Origin: Charina bottae
Lineage: Eukaryota; Chordata; Lepidosauria; Squamata; Charinaidae
NCBI GenBank assembly: GCA_023362775.1
Contig: JALMGJ010000006.1
Location: forward strand, 5,651,001 to 5,715,000
Direction of reading: 5' to 3'
DNA: 64,000 bases
Positions 11,621-24,300 of this stretch are shown here, in pieces. The translations under genes and the position numbers were made by a program. The first letter of the stretch is position 1, and every line of letters begins with the position of its first letter. A model generated the notes under the pieces. The model was not told the origin of the DNA and searched no databases. It was given only the letters and a program-made list of their open reading frames with translations.

Positions 11621-14499
11621 TTCCTCCCCCTCCTAATCCTGCGGACACTGTTGTGGGTTGCTGTTGTGGATAAACTAAAGTGCAGAAGGTTTTCCTTTTA
11701 GGGGCTCCTGGATTTTTATGCTTAGATAAATTTGTGCTCCGTAGATACCTATTGTAATCACTTAAACCTGAGATATACTGTAGCTCCAATCACTTTACTG
11801 TTCTAGTTAGGCAGGGTAGACATGAATTAAGTACAATATTCACGGCTTGGACTAAGAAGGAGTTTGGCCATTTCAGAGAGTGGTTCTTTACTAGCACAAT
11901 GGAGGAATCTGCTCTTGGATCTTTAAGGAGCCTCGACCCATCTCTAGCTCCTGGGAATCTCCGTGGACATCCCAGATGTTCCAGCTGCTCTTTCATGCAC
12001 ACTTCCATGCTGGTGCTCCCGCACCCCTGCAGGTGGCTGAGTGTCAAGGCTTCTGGCCTCTGCTTGTTGCCTTCTAGACAGATGTTACTCTTTTAATTAA
12101 GAGCATTGGTGGCAATAAAACCCCCATCGAGGCCATGAAGGATTCATAGCCTTAAGCCCCGCTCCACCTTATGCAGGAGTAGCGATGCAGTCAAGAGGAA
12201 CTAATGTTAAATGAAGTCAGGAGATATATGAGATCAGCGAAAGACCCCTCCCCTTCCTGTCCTTCTCACATCATATTTCTGCCTTGGGTTAATTACTCAT
12301 CACTCAAGCTTGCAAGGTTTTATGCCCCACCGCCACCCCCGTCACCCCAATTGCTATCTTTAAGGCTCTTTCTTCACGCCCAGGATTAAAGAGACAGGAA
12401 AAAATGGATTGTGTGAAAGGATAGCTCCTGTGTGCAGAAATCGATTTTGATTCCACACACCCCCCTTGACCAGACAATGTGTCTATCTCTCACTGCTTCT
12501 TCAAAACGTTGGGATTTAAAGTGGAGCCCCCGTGGGGTAGAGACAGCCGTGGAAACAAAGCCTCCCCTTTAAAGCCCCACGGGCATCGGTGGTGCTGAGC
12601 TCGTATTTCTGCATTGACGAACCTATGCAATGTGGCTTTTGCCTATTAAATAGGCAAAATTCTCTTTTTTAAAAAAAGGGGCTTGGGGAATCAAAAAAAC
12701 AATTGACATGGTGCAGTCAGAAGGGGTAGCATCAAGCAAATCCAGTTATGACAATCTGATGTTAGAATCAGAGAACGAAACTTCCATTGCTATTGAAGCT
12801 TTAGAGAAACAGGCCTGAAGTTATGGCCTCGGCGTGAAAGGGATGGCTAGGGCATTTGGAAATCTGAGACAGAGACACCCAGGGGAGCGATGCTCAAATA
12901 TAGAAAAGCACGTTAGAGGAGAAGGCAGCCGTTTGTGTACTTTGGTACCATTGATTAAAAAGACCAGACAGGGCTCCAAATATCTTAGTGCTTATGACTC
13001 TCCTTTGAACTGATCTCCTGAACTTGATAATGGAGGAAGGACACCCAGGTACCGTCCAACATTGGGCAAGAGGTCAACTTTAGCGTTTTCTTCTTGTACA
13101 CCAAAATCTCATGGCAAATGCGATTTCTGCATGATGCTGCACAGTCCTGAGTCCCCTTATTCCAGAAGAATACTTCACCCGTACTGTAACCATGTTGGGA
13201 AAAAAAAAAAAAACCCGAGACTGAGATGTGGATTGTAGAAGCCTGCTAGTTATCAGCTAATTGTGTTTACTTTGCTCAGGGATAAACTGATGCGCCACTC
13301 GGCGGTCACTGCAACATCATCGGCAGAAATCACAGGTGCTCTAGCCGTGGAGTTGAGCATCGGCTGATCGAGACCAACCCCATGAGGCATGTGGAGCTTG
13401 GTTTTCTCCAAGCCATGCTGCACCAAGGAACAAAACACAAATCGGGTGGGGGCAGGAAATGAAATCCCGAAGTTTTGTACCATTTGATGGTTTACTTCCA
13501 TGATCTTTTTTGCGAGCATTTTGTAATCAGCAAGCTCTCCTATTGTGATGGAGCTGGGAGCTGAGGGAGGAGAGAACGCATTCGAGGCAGATAAGCACTC
13601 TCACAGCTTGGAGAGTGGTGGGGGGGGGCAAGAAAGAAAGTTAGACTAGCACCGCCCTAGATTCCCAAGGGTATTTTCCTCCTTAGCTCAGTTTAGGAAC
13701 CTTTAGTCTGGCAAGATTCTGTGTATGGTAGAAATAATAGACCTGGAGTTGAAACTCTGACCCAGCGTTGTTTCTCGGCCAATTACCCTGACACCTCTCC
13801 ACAATTTTCACACCCACCCTACGCTGGTCCCCTATAAATTTGCAGTGGGGGAGGAGAGGAAGGGAGAGTGGGGAACTCAAAGAACTGTCCTCTGAATAAT
13901 AAGGTCCCAGATTTTCTTTGCCATCTTTGTTCCTCCTGGGTCCTTCATTTCAACCCGCAAATCATGGAGAGATACGGAGGTGCGATTTTGGCAGTCCACG
14001 TCTAAAGTGCTTTTAGAAAAGCATATTTCATGCCTTTTTCCAAGAGATTTGATTTACAACAAATACAGATTCATCTTGAGCGTAACCACAACCACTGGAA
14101 ACACTGGCAAATGGTTCCAGATAAGTTTGTGTTTAATCGATTGTGTAAAAGAGCGTTTACCCCCCTTCGGCTTGTTACTTTTAAATCTTCATCTCAGAAA
14201 ATCCATGGCTTGTTTTTTTTAAAGCTGCCTTGTTTAAATTGGGTGGGCAAAATGCAGAGCCCTGATGCAAAACAGCCCAGGGAATCCTAGAGCATTTCTA
14301 CTGTTTTGAGAAACCAAATTCTCAATTGCAGGGATGCCCGTTACAATCCTATCTTTCCAACGGCTCTTGGCATGAAAAAAATCAAAATCAAAATGGGTGC
14401 CACAACTGCAGCTGTTTTTTTCCTCAGTTTGCATGCAGTTACATCCAGGGGCCGGAGCAACAGGTGTGTGACGTGTCTTTTGCTCCCTTCACTGTTTAG
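11621..14499. other. Intron immediately before the first seen exon, nothing coding
   Basis: No plexin exon or other gene was recognised. A 23-nt imperfect inverted repeat centred near 12648 and a poly-A run near 13200 are the only visible structures. Confidence 0.5.
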
Positions 14500-14596
14500 T
14501 ATTCATATGACGGGATGGAGATTAACAGCCTGCCGGTGGATCTGACGGTCGTATGGAATGGGAATTTCAACATTGACAACCCAGCCCAGAATAAAG
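14500..14596 (+). CDS. PLXNA4: PLXNA4 exon: linker before PSI3
   Basis: The exon encodes [20 protein letters not shown] and onwards to DNPAQNK, the conserved strand just before the third PSI domain of class A plexins. The acceptor is a pyrimidine-rich stretch ending TTTAG. The donor is AAAG/GTAACG. The exon starts on a codon boundary and leaves one base (phase 1), which joins the next exon to make Val. The preceding exon was not found in the 14.5 kb upstream, so that intron is at least this long here. Confidence 0.9.
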
Positions 14597-15253
14597 GTAA
14601 CGGATCGTTTCAACTTGTCCTTGGGAGCGGTAACCTTAGCAACAGGCCGCTTTGTTCCCTCAACCTAGCCAAACTGTTCCTGCTTCCTTTTGTCATCTAT
14701 CACAGGACATTTTCCTTGCTAATTTTCACTCTGCTTTTTAATTAAGGTATTTACTGGGGCTTATCCACCACTCCTGGCCAAGACAACTCTCTTCTGCACG
14801 CTAATAGCCTGAAAAGCCACTCCTTTCTCCTCCCTACCAATCCCAATTGTGCATTCCCCACTTTCTAACTTTAATTTCAATAGAAGAGAATCTCTGTAGC
14901 TCAGGGTTGAACTGTGGAGTCCTTGGTGCTCTCTGAGCTTGGCTTAATTTCCCAAGTTCATTCTGGCTCCATTCGCACAACTCGGGCAATCGGGTCTGTC
15001 CGAGACGCTGCGTGCATTCGTACGATGTGCAAAACACACTACCTTCCCCTTGGTGGGAGGGCTTCATTTCTTTTTTTTTTGGGGGGGGGGGGGTCTGGAT
15101 TGGTTGGGTTGGCTGCGTGAACCTGTGTCGTTTAGTTTCCAATCCAGAAACCAGGTGAATGGTTGGGTGGCCCTAGGTGAAGTGAATGTGGGAAAGAGGA
15201 AAGCAGGATTGGCTTGCACCCTGGGGAGGAGGAAAGAATGATATTTGTCAGGT

Positions 15254-15309
<56 letters not shown>

Positions 15310-18300
15310 AGGGAGGGAGGGAGGGAGGGAGGGAGGGGAGGAAGAACAGAAAGAAAATGAGTTGGATGAACATGGCATTACCATTACCGATTGCTTCTGA
15401 GCAGCTCAGAAGATCAAAGGCAGGGCATTAAGGATTTGCTCATAGGGGAGCTAGGCACAATTGTGCCCCCCCGCACCCCCCCCCCCCCGCACCCTTGGAA
15501 GCCTTCCGTGTCCATGAACTGCCTCTCAGTATGTGTGATTTGTATATATGACATTAAATGATACAGAGAACCTGCCACGGCTTTGAACAACTGTCCAGCT
15601 GTTTTCTGATACTCCAGATTAATCCTAGGATTTAGGCAGGGAGTAAACAGAGCACATTTCTTTCCGTTCCTTTTACTTTGCCAGTCATTAACATTTAAAA
15701 TGTGAACCTACGCTGAGGCAGGCTGTATTTTGATGCCTTGAAACCTCATTTTGGCTTCTGAGCTGCATCACGGGGCTGCAGAATGCCCATCTTCTCATTT
15801 CATCTGGGCCCAAATCTGCAATTTCGGAGGTCTTTCCTTCCCTGCAAAAGAGGCTGAAGTTTTTCTACCAATTTCTTTTGATGGCGTTAGGGAGCTGAAT
15901 TTTATGGTCAGGGCTGATAGAAGGAACCACTGAGGCTGGGGCTGCATTGTGTGTGTGACACATCGTGCCTTTACTGTGAAGCTGCTCATGTTTCACTTTC
16001 TGAAAAAACTCCGTGGCAGGAGCTTATTAGGGGTGTGCGTGTGTGTGTGTCTATCTCTATCTATCTATTTATCTACAAGTAGTCCCCGCTTAACGTCCAC
16101 TCCATCAGCGACTGTTCAAACTCACAACAGTGCTGAACGAAGGGACTTACAACCGTTTCTCGTGGTTGCAGCCATTGCAGCATCCCCACGGTCACATGAT
16201 TGCAATTTGGGCACTTGGCAACCAGAATTGCAACGTCGCAGCGTGATGGTCACGTGATCGTCATTTGCGACCTTCACTGCCAGCTTCCGACAAGCAAAGT
16301 CAATGGGGAAGCCAGCAGGAGGTTGCAAATGGCGACCATGTGACCGTGGGACGCTGCGGCCGTGTCAGATGCACCTAACGACGGCAACTGGGACTGCCGC
16401 AACTGCCGTCGTAAGTCAGTGCAGTCACATGATGTCATGCTTTACAACCGCAGCGCTTAGCGACAGAGTTGCGGGTCCCAATTACCCTTGTTAAGTGCGG
16501 ATTACCTGTAACTATCTCACATATATACTGTATGCCTCCAATCTTAAAAGACTAGCTGGTACACGGCAGCAACGGTGAAAATCCAATGCAAGTGATCAAT
16601 ACGCAGAAATGCAATGAAGCGAAAATTACATTATTGTAATTGAGAATTACATGTCTGGCTTCAGAGACTCCCCATCAGTTATGTCCCAGAGGTCTTCTGG
16701 AAAAGCTGAATTTTTCCAAGCTTCCTGAAGGCCCTGAGAGTGGAAGCCATTCTTGGTTTGTGAGGTAGACAAGGTCTGCCTGAGACCTGTAATGGTGTGC
16801 CTCGTAGACTCCTCTCTTCAACCCTCTGCAGCTCACCCGGCTTCCTGTGCTTCTGTTCAGAGGAAGACATCTATCAGCCTTACCAGGTAGACCAGGCAGG
16901 AAACACGGCCAGATAAGCTAATTCTACTTTATTGTAAAGCTACTTTGACAGAAACTTGCAAGTCTGAAAGTACAATTCTCTCCCTCCACATCTCCTTTAC
17001 AGCCCAAGAAACTAGGGAGGGTCCCTTCTGAGCCTCTTGCCCTGCCCACTATCCAGCTGCGGGCTCCGCTGTTTCTTATCTGACCATTCCCTTCACAGCA
17101 TCTCTCAGCCCAGTCTCCCAAGGTCATTCCCACATACCATTACAACATCCCAGAAACCCCTGGACTTTTTCATCTCTCTGCAGCCTCCCTTGCTGACTGC
17201 ACGTCTCAATTTGCAAAGCCCCAGTGGAGGAGCGTCTTCCCTTGGGATTGAATGAAAGCATGAGAAGCTAAGGCAGCTGCAGGACATTAGGGAGATGTTT
17301 CTACAGAACTGCTTTCACTGCTTGCTTGCTCTTCACTAGAAATTATAAGAACCGGGCATGCTAAATTCTGTCCTCCTCCAAACGAAAATTCCAAAGCTGG
17401 TTCTCTTTCATCCAACCGAAAGAGAACTGATAGAAGAAAAAGATGCTGTAAATTCCTTCCCATCCCCCTTCCCCTACTTTCTGTCAAGGCCAACCTTGCC
17501 CACCTCTGGCCTCAGCTCCTCAGCGGGTTTCTCTTCTCCCTATAGTCCACTTATACAAGTGTGGAGCCATGAGAGACAGTTGCGGATTGTGTCTGAAGGC
17601 GGATCCAGACTACGAGTGCGGCTGGTGTGAAGACTTGAATCAGTGCACGCTGAAGCACCATTGCCCCATCCTGGAGAACCGCTGGCTGGAGCTTTTGGGA
17701 ACCAGAGGCAAGTGCACCAATCCCAAGATTACGGAAGTAAGTTTCTTCACTTACTCCTCCCTCGTACCTTGTTGTTGTTGTTCAGTCGTTTAGTCGTGTC
17801 CGACTCTTCGTGACCTCACGGACCATAGCACGCCAGGCCTTCCTGTCCTCCACTGTCTCCCGGAGTTTACTCAAATTCATGTTCGTTGCATCGGTGATGC
17901 TCTCTAACCATCTCATCCTCTGCCGTCCCCTTCTCCTTTTGCCTTCAGTCTTTCCCAGCATCAGGGTCTTTTCCAGGGAGTCCTCTCTTCGCATTAGGTG
18001 GCCAAAGTATTTCAGCCTAGATGTTTGAGCCTAGACCCTCATGCCTAGATGTTCTTAAATGTGGCAAGGAGTCACTTTATACCAGTCATGGGTTAGTGCA
18101 GCCTTTCTCAACTTTTTGACCCTAGAGGAGCCCTTGAGATATTTTTCAGGCCTCGGGGAACCCCTGCACATTCAGGCTCAAATATAGGCCAGAAGTTACA
18201 AAATTATTACATTCGTTTCATGAGTAGACCTGTCTATATGCATTAACCGTCTTCTCAAACTGAAAATAAATGAAACGTACCTCTTTAATGTGAAGTTGCC

Positions 18301-21300
18301 CGAATTTGAAATAATTTTTTAAACAAATCATGATCTCCCAGGGAACCCCTAGCGACCTCTCGTGGAACCTGAGGGTGCCACGGAAACCTGGCTGGGAAAC
18401 CCTGGGCTAGTGGCTTCTGCAGAATGAAACAGATACAGAAACCCCATGCAATTGTTTTCGAATAAAAATAGAAATCCAATGCACGGTTTTATCTATTTGT
18501 CTATATTTTTTTTACTGCACGCTCAGAAGATTCTGCTGACTTTGTGGACATGTCCATATAGCTTTCATGGCAAGAATAAAGAAGTGGTTTGCCACTGCCT
18601 TCTCCCAGAATGGTTTTGTTTGTTTGTATTCTTACTTCCAAATCTAATTTAGAACTGGTGGTCTCCTCCCCAGGGTCTGATCCTGCTCAGCTTTCATTGA
18701 GATCAGCCAAGGTCAGCTAAATGGTGCTGCTAGGGAATACCTGGCTTGATTAGAATATATCTGAAAGGGATCTTGTTATTCTGCATCATCGCAAACTAAA
18801 TAGGAACCAAAAATGTGATGAGCTTGCAAAACAAAAAAAAGAGAGAGGTAATTTTAGGCTGCATCCGCAGAAATGTTGTCCCTAAACCATGGAAAGCAAC
18901 AATTCCGCTGTATTTTTCAGAGGTGATTCTATCTGGTGTAATGTGTCCAGTTCTGGGCCTCACATTTAGGAAGGGTTCGGAGAAACTGGAAAATTTGCAG
19001 AGAAGGCGGACGAGGATGATTGGGAGACTAAACGGTACCTATTTCAAGGAGTGGCCAAGAGAACCGGATATTTTTAGTCTTGAGAAAATACAACTGAGGG
19101 GCTATATGAGGACACATTTCATATACTTGAAGGCGCGTCCCACGGAAGGTGGTCCAGATCTCTCTGCAAGATGGGAGGCTCTGTCTGGATGTTCTAATGA
19201 TCAGAGTGGTTCAAGAGAAGAACGACCGCCAAGAGAGTTGATGGGTTCCTTTCTCAGGATCTGTTCAAGTGGAGGCCGGACAGCCATCTACCAGGAATGC
19301 TTCAATCTGGATTCCTGCACTGAGGAGGGGGTGGCGGTGGACTCCATGGCTTCAGTGGCCCCTTCCAGTTCTCCGATCCTTCTACCTGCTGGACTCTGGA
19401 GTTCCAGCACGGAACTACTGGATTGGTCTCTGGGTGAAGGTTTTCCTCCTTCTCAAATTCAGCTTGGTTCACTGGTGGGGTTCAGAGTTTAGCTCTCTGT
19501 AGGGGCGTGGTGGCTCAGCGGGTAAGACGCCAGGCTTGTCGATCAGAAGATCGCAAGTTTGGAGGTTCGAATCCCTAGCCCCGCGTGACGGAGTGAGCTC
19601 CCGCACTTGCCCCAGCTCTTGCCAACCTAGCAATTCGAAAGCATGCAAATGCAAGTAGATGAATAGGTACCACTTCGGTGGGTAGGTAACAGCGTTCTGC
19701 GCATGTCATGCCAGCCACATGACCGCGGAAGCGTCTTCGGACAACGCTGGCTCTTCAGCTAACAAACGGAGATGAGCACCGGCCCCTAGAGTCGGACGCG
19801 GCTGCACAAATGTGCGGGGGGAACCTTTACCTTTACCTTAACTCCCTGTGATCTAGATCCCATTGGTGGTCAAAGTTGTTAGGGAAGATTTATCTTGGCT
19901 ATGTAGGGCTACATTGTTTAGGCAGTATTGCCTTCTGTCTCTTCTCCTTCCACCTCTCTGATTCAGAAAAACAATGCCTCTTTCCATGACTCCATAGCTC
20001 CACCATGGGAGGCAGTGAGGTGGAACCCAAGAGGAGCTTCTGTTTTCATGTCTGTCAAACAGCTCATGATCAATGGTGTTCCTTAAGTTGTACTGGCTCC
20101 TGGGTCACCTGGCAGCCCTACCAGTGGTGATGCCAAAGATTGCCTTGGAATTAGGATTGTCTCCTGTGAGCCTCATGGCCAGGGGTGTCCCACAGGGAGG
20201 GAGTCAAAACAATCAAGATGGTGGCCACAAGCATGCAATCAAATCCCCATCTGTTTTTTTATGCATGATACGTATAGGTAGTCCTCGACTTACGACCACA
20301 ATTGGGACCAGAACTTCCGGCGCTAAGCGAGGTGGTTGTTCAGTGAGTCATGCCCGATTTTACGACTTTTGTACCATGGTCATTAAGTGAATCACCACAG
20401 CCATTAATTGAATCACGTGGTTGTTAAGCGAATCCGACTTCCCCCATTGACTTTGCTTGTTGGAAGCCAGCTGGGAAGGTTGCAAATGGCAATCACATGG
20501 ATGCTGCAACCATGGTAAGTACATGCCGGTTGCCAAGCCCCTGAATTTTGATCGCGTGACCGCAGGGGTGCTGCAACAGTTGTAAGTGCAAGGACCAGTC
20601 GTAAGTCACTTTTTTCAACGCTGTCGTAACTTTGAACGGTCACTAAACGAATGATCGTAAATCGAGGACTACCTGTAAAGGCTTAGAAATTAGAGGGAGA
20701 AAGCAAACTCTTGACCTAGGCGGTGTCTGTTTCCAGTTTATGTTTCTGATTATCTTTTCTTGACAAGCATTACTATTCTATTTTGGTATACATCGTAGTA
20801 ATCCTCTACACTGGAGTATTTTCTGCCTGGACCTACAAATTGCACAGGCATTTCCAGTGTTTGAAAAACTTCAAAAGCCTTTAAAATAAATTAAAAGGGA
20901 GGAAGGGAAATTTAGCAATATTCCCGACTCCAAAAATCTCTAATAGTGCAAAAGCATGGTTAGAGATGGGCGCATTTATTTGTAGAGCTCCATTTTGTTT
21001 GGCTCCTCAATTTTGCTTTTTTTTTTAATTAAACGTACAAATGCCATTCCAAGCTTTCTCAGTAGTTATTTTGCCCTTCCTTTTTCTTAACACACACACA
21101 AGTCTAATATGGACTGACTTTGGCCACCTGATCCAAGGAGAGAAATAGTAAAAGCATCTCACCTCATCCAATCCATAATGTTTCCTTTCTACTCAACCTT
21201 GTTGTTGTTCAGTCGTTTAGTCGTGTCCGAAGCTTCGTGACCCCATGGACCATAGCACGCCAGGCCTTCCTGTCCTCCACTGTCTCCCGGAGTTCACTCA

Positions 21301-24300
21301 AATTCATGTTCATTACATCGGTGATGCTATCTAACCATCTCATCCTCTGCCGTCCCCTTCTCCTTTTGCCTTCAGTCTTTCCCAGCATCAGGGTCTTTTC
21401 CAGGGAGTCCTCTCTTCGCATGAGGTGGCCAAAGTATTTGAGCTTCAGATTCAGGATCTGTCCATCCAGTGATACTGAACCTAGTTTATCCTAATTCAAA
21501 GTAGGGTTGAGTAGGGATTTGGTGTTACCTCTTTTTTGCCTGGCCAGCTCCTTTTTTCACCTACTAGCTCGGGGGTGTTTCTTAATTTTGCAACCCAGTT
21601 GGGTGGTTCTCTATCATAGTCAACACTCTTAGGAAGCTAGTGAGTGGGGTGAAATTTACCTAGCCTCTTTATTTACTTATTTATATACTCAATTTATTAG
21701 CCACCCATCTCACTTTTCCAAGTGACTCTAGGCTGCGTACAACAGGGTAAAAAATTATCAATAAATACATTAAAAAGTATAAGAAATATACTAAACCCAA
21801 CTTTTCTTACTGCTGGCCAGCCTGAGAGGGTTTGAAAGGCTGGAAAGAGGTCCTTTATAATCCAAGAAGCTCTATCCCATCAAACAATGACCAGCAGGAA
21901 TGGGTGGAGCCAACAGGGAAACTTCAGCTGTCCTTGATGGTGGAGTGGGTAAGAAAGATCAAAGTTTTACAAACTTATGTCCTGTGGGGTTGTTGGTGCT
22001 GTAGAGAAGGTATAGACAAGGTTGCCAGTAGGATGTGCAAACTGTTGTTTCAAACTGTTTTGAGCTTTGGCATTTGCAACTTCCAGAATGCTTAGAAAGC
22101 CAATTTCACACCTGAGACAGTAACTTTGCATCCGAGACAGGATCATTTGTGAAGATTCATGCTCAACACAGGTTCTCTGCAAGGTTTTATACTCAAAACG
22201 AGAAAGGGTTCTGCTCTGAACAGTCCAAAAGGAACCTTTTTCACATCCTCAGTTACCCACCCTAGTTATATCTCTGCTACGTGCCAAATTCCCTGCTAAC
22301 AGTAAGGACCCTACCAGACCATTTAGGTACATTGTGGCAAGTGTGTCACGAGGGCAACCAAAATCCGGTTTTATCCCAAGCGTGTTCTTTGCAAGCTAAG
22401 ATCTCTAACCTAGAGACTACCTGAAGACAATAGTGTTGGCTTGCATCCCACCAACTAGGAGGTCCATGCAACGTAGTGGCACCTACTCAGGATGCTGGTA
22501 GCAGAGGACACTTCAAAGTCCTGTTTTCCCCTCTGAGTCTCAATCACAGCGCAAGCCTACCCTGTCGGGCTCTAAGTTCCTTTCCCTTTTCTTATCTCAC
22601 ATCTTGCATTTTTTTAGCTTGCTGTTCCTTCCTCCTTGTCTGCGCTACACAAAATGTTGCTCGCCCTGAAAGGGAATAGCTTGGTGGGTACGTAAGTATG
22701 ACTGAAAGCCTCAAGCCAGATGGTTCTGCTCAACAGTTGGAAAGAATGTGGTCGATTAGTCATGTCCTCGGTGCCTGTACATTTCCTTATTGTTTGATAT
22801 GTTCTCACTGCTGTTCTTTATAGTTAATAAATCTGGGACTTTGTTCCAACCATAACAGTGGTCTTATGTCTTCCTCGGCAGTGGAGCAGCTTGTACATAT
22901 TTTCACAGGCCCATTTACTAATCAGTGCATTTTTCATTCCCATCATCAAATATGTGCCTTTTCCAATTCAATTCTCCCTAAAATACTGTGCGTTGTGGGT
23001 GCGCTTTTCCTGAATGCACACATTTTTGTAACACCGTTCTGTATGTTTGGGCTGCCAGCCCAAATTTTATTTTTTATTTTATTTACAGTTGTGCCCCCCA
23101 TCTACAGACTTTGGCAGCATCCTGCAGGGTGTCATTTGTTCATTTCTGTATTTTAAAACATTTACAACCTTTTGCAATGCAAGGTTTAGGGATGCACGAT
23201 ATTCACTGTGCGTTTACAGTTCCAATGGATTCTGAGCTGGGTTCAACAAAGTCAAAGGCAACATATCTACTAGTAGGAACAATTAATGCATTATCATTAA
23301 AAGATGGTAAGTAACGCCATAGGCATTTGAAAAGTAATGTAATCTAAGGGGCAAGCAAATCATGGTCATCCATACCTTGGGTGGGGGGGGGAGACCGAGG
23401 TGTCCTTGATCCAAAAAGGTCAATATGGCCAATATGGTCAATACTGAAGTCCTATCCCTTTTTATATGCATTGCAATGAGGCAGGACTTCAATTGCATAA
23501 TTGTGGCTGCCATGTTGACTTTTTTGACCTCCCTGCACACACCCCTGAGCGAAGGGTATTCATAAAATGAGGGCCAAGACCCTGAAGGCCTGTCAACTGG
23601 ATCACACCCCTTGTACATAAACAATAAGAAAGATGTTAAATTAATACACCCCCCCCCACAAGACAACCATCTTGGGTTCAAACGAGGCTACTGTATGCTA
23701 TGATGTGTCATGCATTTGGGCCTGACACAGCATCATTATTATGCTTTATTATTTTATATTTTCCTTTTGGGGTGTTTTTAACCCTTTCAATCCTTGATGG
23801 CCGCTCAGAGTCGCTTGGCGAATGGGTGGCCCTATAAGTGGATTAAAAAACGAACCAGGAAATAAATAACATCCCTGGTGGAATATGGCCATTTTGACAG
23901 CTTTGTGAAATGCCAGGAGGGAGGGGCCTTCTCTGAGAAATGTAGAGTTTGATTCAACAAATGCCTTCCAATTGAGGTTCAAATTTGGGAAGTGCCGTTG
24001 GATACGTCTACCTAAAAAATTTGCGCCGACAGAATTTCCCCTAAGGCTGTAATCATAAGCTGAGATCAGACAAACGCCTCCCATTATGTTTGTTTCTAAG
24101 CATGTTTTTAGTCTGGCTGCAAGATCCAAGTGAGCATTAGTCACTTCCAGACCCTTGTCACTAAATTGCTTTCAATGTTTGGTCACACTAACAGCGAAAA
24201 GCTTTCAGAAGGACCTAATTGGTATGCATGCAAATTAGTCTGCATTCAGCTCTCCACCGACGGGGTCTGAGCTGGTGGTGACCGACGAGGGACTTGAACA

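Noticed and set aside
15186..15431. Arg/Glu-repeat frame of 81 codons
   Set aside because: Translation of the (GA)n/(GGGA)n run.
18815..19492. 225-codon plus-strand frame as a novel gene
   Set aside because: The first half matches the CR1 post-RT region in a decayed form, and the second half has no protein-like features.
19502..19590. tRNA gene suggested by A and B boxes
   Set aside because: The boxes belong to a full Sauria SINE with target duplications; no cloverleaf-complete tRNA is present. The same applies at 36678 and the three minus-strand copies.
23283..23681. 132-codon minus-strand frame
   Set aside because: Spans a palindromic MITE remnant and has no domain or splice support.
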